A DNA stretch of 17,195 nucleotides from CAMQVM01 sp044433365 (lineage in GTDB: Bacteria; Bacteroidota; Bacteroidia; Bacteroidales; Rikenellaceae). The DNA is taken from assembly GCA_044433365.1 (NCBI GenBank), contig JAWXTR010000070.1, forward strand, positions 1 to 17,195, written 5' to 3'. Both the position numbers and the translations under genes were made by a program. Of the stretch, positions 15,386 through 17,195 are shown one piece after another. Position 1 is the first letter of the stretch. Every line of letters starts with the position of its first letter. The notes beneath the pieces are model-generated. The model saw nothing but the letters and a program-made list of their open reading frames with translations, had not been told where the DNA came from and made no database searches.

Positions 15386-15754
15386 ATGAATTTAAAGAAA
15401 TTAAAAACACTCTCAATTATATATCTCGCACTATTGGCTACACTACTAGTTATTCCTCTTGGAAATATAGGCATTGAACGTGTAGAGGTGGTTGGTTTTA
15501 GAGGTGATTATATTGTTCATTGTTTGGTATATACTCCTTGGATGTATCTAGGGATGTTGATTATGTCTAATAAATTTAATAGCTTAAAATGGTTTATTAT
15601 TGGTGTTATTTTCGTTGCAGTAATGGAATTAATACAATGTATTATACCATATAGAGGATATAATATATATGATTTAATAGCTGGTGAAATAGGTATTATT
15701 ATTTCACTTATCACCTTTTCAATCTATACAAGATTTATTAAAGGGAACTTCTAA
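15386..15754 (+). CDS. VanZ-family membrane protein
   Basis: This is a 122-residue integral membrane protein with about four helices and the VanZ-like pattern: GDYIVHCLVYTPW in the first part, then MELIQCIIPYRGYNIYDL and an AGEIGIIISL helix. VanZ of enterococci gives low-level teicoplanin resistance. The function of chromosomal family members is unclear, although pairing with uppP hints at lipid-carrier or envelope work (inference). The last codons Gly-Asn-Phe-stop are written by a copy of the dispersed repeat (GGGAACTTCTAA), just as in the truncated uppP. The native C-terminus may therefore have been replaced or shortened, though the length is still plausible for the family. Confidence 0.82.
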   Translation: MNLKKLKTLSIIYLALLATLLVIPLGNIGIERVEVVGFRGDYIVHCLVYTPWMYLGMLIMSNKFNSLKWFIIGVIFVAVMELIQCIIPYRGYNIYDLIAGEIGIIISLITFSIYTRFIKGNF

Positions 15755-15755
15755 A
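15743..15755 (+). repeat. Dispersed repeat end, copy 6, at the vanZ/cas5c junction
   Basis: GGGAACTTCTAAA matches the first 13 bases of copy 3 exactly. The match stops there. It supplies the stop of vanZ and lies 13 bases before the cas5c start, marking a probable rearrangement joint. Confidence 0.5.
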
Positions 15756-15768
15756 CAACTCAATTTAA

Positions 15769-16371
15769 TTGACAAGTTCAATCTATCAAATAGAAATATC
15801 AGGCACACTAGCCTGTTTTACTCGCCCTGAATTTAAGGTTGAACGGATGAGCTATGAGGTGATAACACCCTCGGCTTGTAGGGCGATATTTGAGGCGATT
15901 TATTGGCGACCATCTATACGATGGGAAATAAAAGAGATAGCGGTGCTTAACCCTATCTCCTTTACCCATTTCAAACGGTGTGAAACTGCTGCTATGGCTA
16001 ATGTCTACAAAACTGAGATTATTGCTGATAAGTGTCGACAGCTTCGTAGCTCGGTGGTGCTTCGTGATGTCAAATATAGAGTTAGTGCAGAATTGATTGC
16101 CTATGATGGTATGCAGGATAAACACAACGCAATGTTTCGTCGTAGAGCTATGAAAGGGCAATGTTTTACGCAGCCATATCTGGGTTGCAGAGAGTTTGCA
16201 GCTAATTGGCGACTTATCGAAAAAAGTGAGGAGCTACAAAAGCCAATCAACGAGACACGAGATTTGGGGCGAATATTATACGATATGGATTTTACCAATC
16301 CTAAAGAACCAAAACCAATATTTTTTGATGCAAAACTAATAAACGGGAAATTAACCATTTATAATTTATAA
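15769..16371 (+). CDS. cas5c: CRISPR type I-C Cas5c (Cas5d) crRNA-processing endonuclease
   Basis: Cas5c replaces Cas6 in type I-C systems: it cuts the CRISPR transcript and stays on the crRNA handle in Cascade. The 200-residue protein has the family blocks CFTRPEFKVERMSYEVITPS, FEAIYWRPSIRW, RRRAMKGQCFTQPYLGCREF and TRDLGRILYDMDF. Candidates for the Tyr/Lys/His residues known from Bacillus halodurans Cas5d are Tyr45, Lys118 and His119 (DKHNAMF). The start is TTG, preceded directly by an in-frame TAA. The next in-frame ATG (15847) would delete conserved sequence. No purine-rich ribosome site is seen. cas3, the usual upstream neighbour in I-C loci, is absent; vanZ is there instead. cas8c follows after 7 bases. 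Confidence 0.92.
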   Translation: MTSSIYQIEISGTLACFTRPEFKVERMSYEVITPSACRAIFEAIYWRPSIRWEIKEIAVLNPISFTHFKRCETAAMANVYKTEIIADKCRQLRSSVVLRDVKYRVSAELIAYDGMQDKHNAMFRRRAMKGQCFTQPYLGCREFAANWRLIEKSEELQKPINETRDLGRILYDMDFTNPKEPKPIFFDAKLINGKLTIYNL

Positions 16372-16378
16372 TTTACAA

Positions 16379-17195
16379 TTGATTCTGCAATCGCTACATA
16401 ACCACTACCTCAGCGAGGTCACAAAAGGTAATCCACTCTATCCCCCACAAGGGATGGAGCTTAAACGCATACACTTTGTGGTGGTGATTTCGAGCGATGG
16501 AACATTGATAGATATTGAAGAGCAGGAGGGAATGATGAACGTTATCCGCTCTCGTCAGCGTGGCGGTAAAGATGCTTGTAATACCCCTAACTATATGTGG
16601 GACTCACTGGGTTTTATTACCGCAGAGCCATTCCGTGCGATGGTCTCAGAGATTTCTCAGAAATACCCCGATAATCTCAGTTTTAGAGCAGTCCGAAACT
16701 TCTACTACCGAGGTGTGGAGCAGATGCAAGCGCACCCACTTTGGGAAAAGATATCATCTAAAAAGGGGCATAACCTAACTTTTCGTGTTGCAGGTGAATT
16801 TAAAACTGCTGCTGAGCAAAGTGAGTTAATAGTTAATAGCAGCTCAAAAATTGCTATTACGCACCCTAAAATATATATAAATGGAGCAGCAGGAACAGGG
16901 GCAAAATTGGTGTCGTACGGCACTAATCAAGGTTATGAATCCTACCACCTCAAAGCAGGCGAAAATTGCTCTATCTCTGAGCAAGATGCTCAGGGGTATG
17001 CCGCAGCAGTTACTGCACTTCGTCAGATGAATGGTGTGGGCAATATTGTTATTGGAAATGTAACATTCCTATATTACTCAAATAACGTTATTGCACTTGT
17101 ACCCAATGCAGCACGTATATCAGTAAGACTATTTTTGCAAAATTGCAATATTGAAAAATTACTTAGTCGAGAGCTTCTTTCATCTATAATGTTGA
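16379..17195 (+). CDS. cas8c: CRISPR type I-C Cas8c (Csd1), 5' part, internally shortened
   Basis: This is the large subunit of the type I-C Cascade, expected to recognise the PAM. The frame is open from a TTG at 16379 to the window end (272 codons), so the gene is incomplete. The TTG start gives the family-typical opening ILQSLHNHY; the first in-frame ATG (16454) would remove it. Blocks that match Cas8c are HPKIYINGAAGTGAKLVSYG, SISEQDAQGYAAAVTALRQM, IGNVTFLYY (225-233) and PNAARISVR (242-250). In full-length relatives, as I recall them, the last two blocks are tens of residues apart, and a CLVTG-type segment precedes the HPKI block. Here eight residues separate the first pair and the CLVTG segment is missing. 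There is no frameshift. It may be a compact variant or an in-frame deletion product. Confidence 0.85.
   Translation, partial: MILQSLHNHYLSEVTKGNPLYPPQGMELKRIHFVVVISSDGTLIDIEEQEGMMNVIRSRQRGGKDACNTPNYMWDSLGFITAEPFRAMVSEISQKYPDNLSFRAVRNFYYRGVEQMQAHPLWEKISSKKGHNLTFRVAGEFKTAAEQSELIVNSSSKIAITHPKIYINGAAGTGAKLVSYGTNQGYESYHLKAGENCSISEQDAQGYAAAVTALRQMNGVGNIVIGNVTFLYYSNNVIALVPNAARISVRLFLQNCNIEKLLSRELLSSIML

Noticed and set aside
16560..16778. A small + strand frame within cas8c
   Set aside because: The true cas8c frame (codon starts matching 16379) is open through this region and carries family motifs; this is an alternative-frame shadow.
15755..17195. A CRISPR array near the cas genes
   Set aside because: No regularly spaced direct repeats of 25-40 bases were seen; any array must lie beyond the window.
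1..17195. Bacteroides-type promoters (TTTG at -33, TAnnTTTG at -7) ahead of the main genes
   Set aside because: Manual scanning of the gaps gave only partial matches with poor spacing, so none is reported.

Overview
The window is AT-rich and looks like a chromosome segment from a Bacteroidales bacterium (phylum Bacteroidota). The evidence is the gene families present: an Mfa1/Mfa2 type V fimbria, DUF3575 and DUF3868 outer-membrane proteins, and a Wza/Wzc pair whose kinase ends in a long Gly-Tyr tail. Translation starts sit in A/T-rich leaders with little Shine-Dalgarno sequence, which also fits. The genus cannot be fixed from sequence alone. All credible genes are on the + strand and no RNA gene was seen. 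No stretch over 300 bases lacks a gene.

Region 1 (1-6366) is the downstream end of a capsule/exopolysaccharide operon. It holds the 3' part of a DegT-type sugar aminotransferase, a Wza-like export lipoprotein, a Wzc-like tyrosine autokinase, a PHP-type tyrosine phosphatase (CpsB/YwqE-like) and glmS, which overlaps the phosphatase gene by 13 bases. Together they cover precursor supply (glucosamine-6-phosphate), nucleotide-sugar modification, chain-length control and export. A beta-barrel outer-membrane protein gene follows (6613-7218).

Region 2 (7244-14823) is a fimbrial island bracketed by a 248-bp direct repeat. The left copy is a decapitated 5' fragment of uppP and the right copy is the start of an intact uppP. 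Between them lie two DUF3575 + DUF3868-type pairs, one of which has lost its OmpA domain, then an Mfa1-family major fimbrillin and its FimB/Mfa2-family anchor. A family of short repeats starting GGRAACTTCTAAA, with loosely inverted ends, is scattered through the intergenic gaps. Copies often abut or create stop codons.

Region 3 (14592-15754) is intact uppP followed two bases later by a VanZ-family gene. Region 4 (15769-end) is the start of a type I-C CRISPR-Cas operon, with cas5c and a partial, unusually compact cas8c. Both have TTG starts and no cas3 lies upstream. The junction between vanZ and cas5c is another copy of the short repeat.

The most noteworthy signals are the repeat family and its tie to gene ends, the uppP-bracketed island, the hairpin whose loop holds a possible start codon of the anchor gene, and the reduced I-C locus. 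None is proved to be a new system; each is stated with a test.
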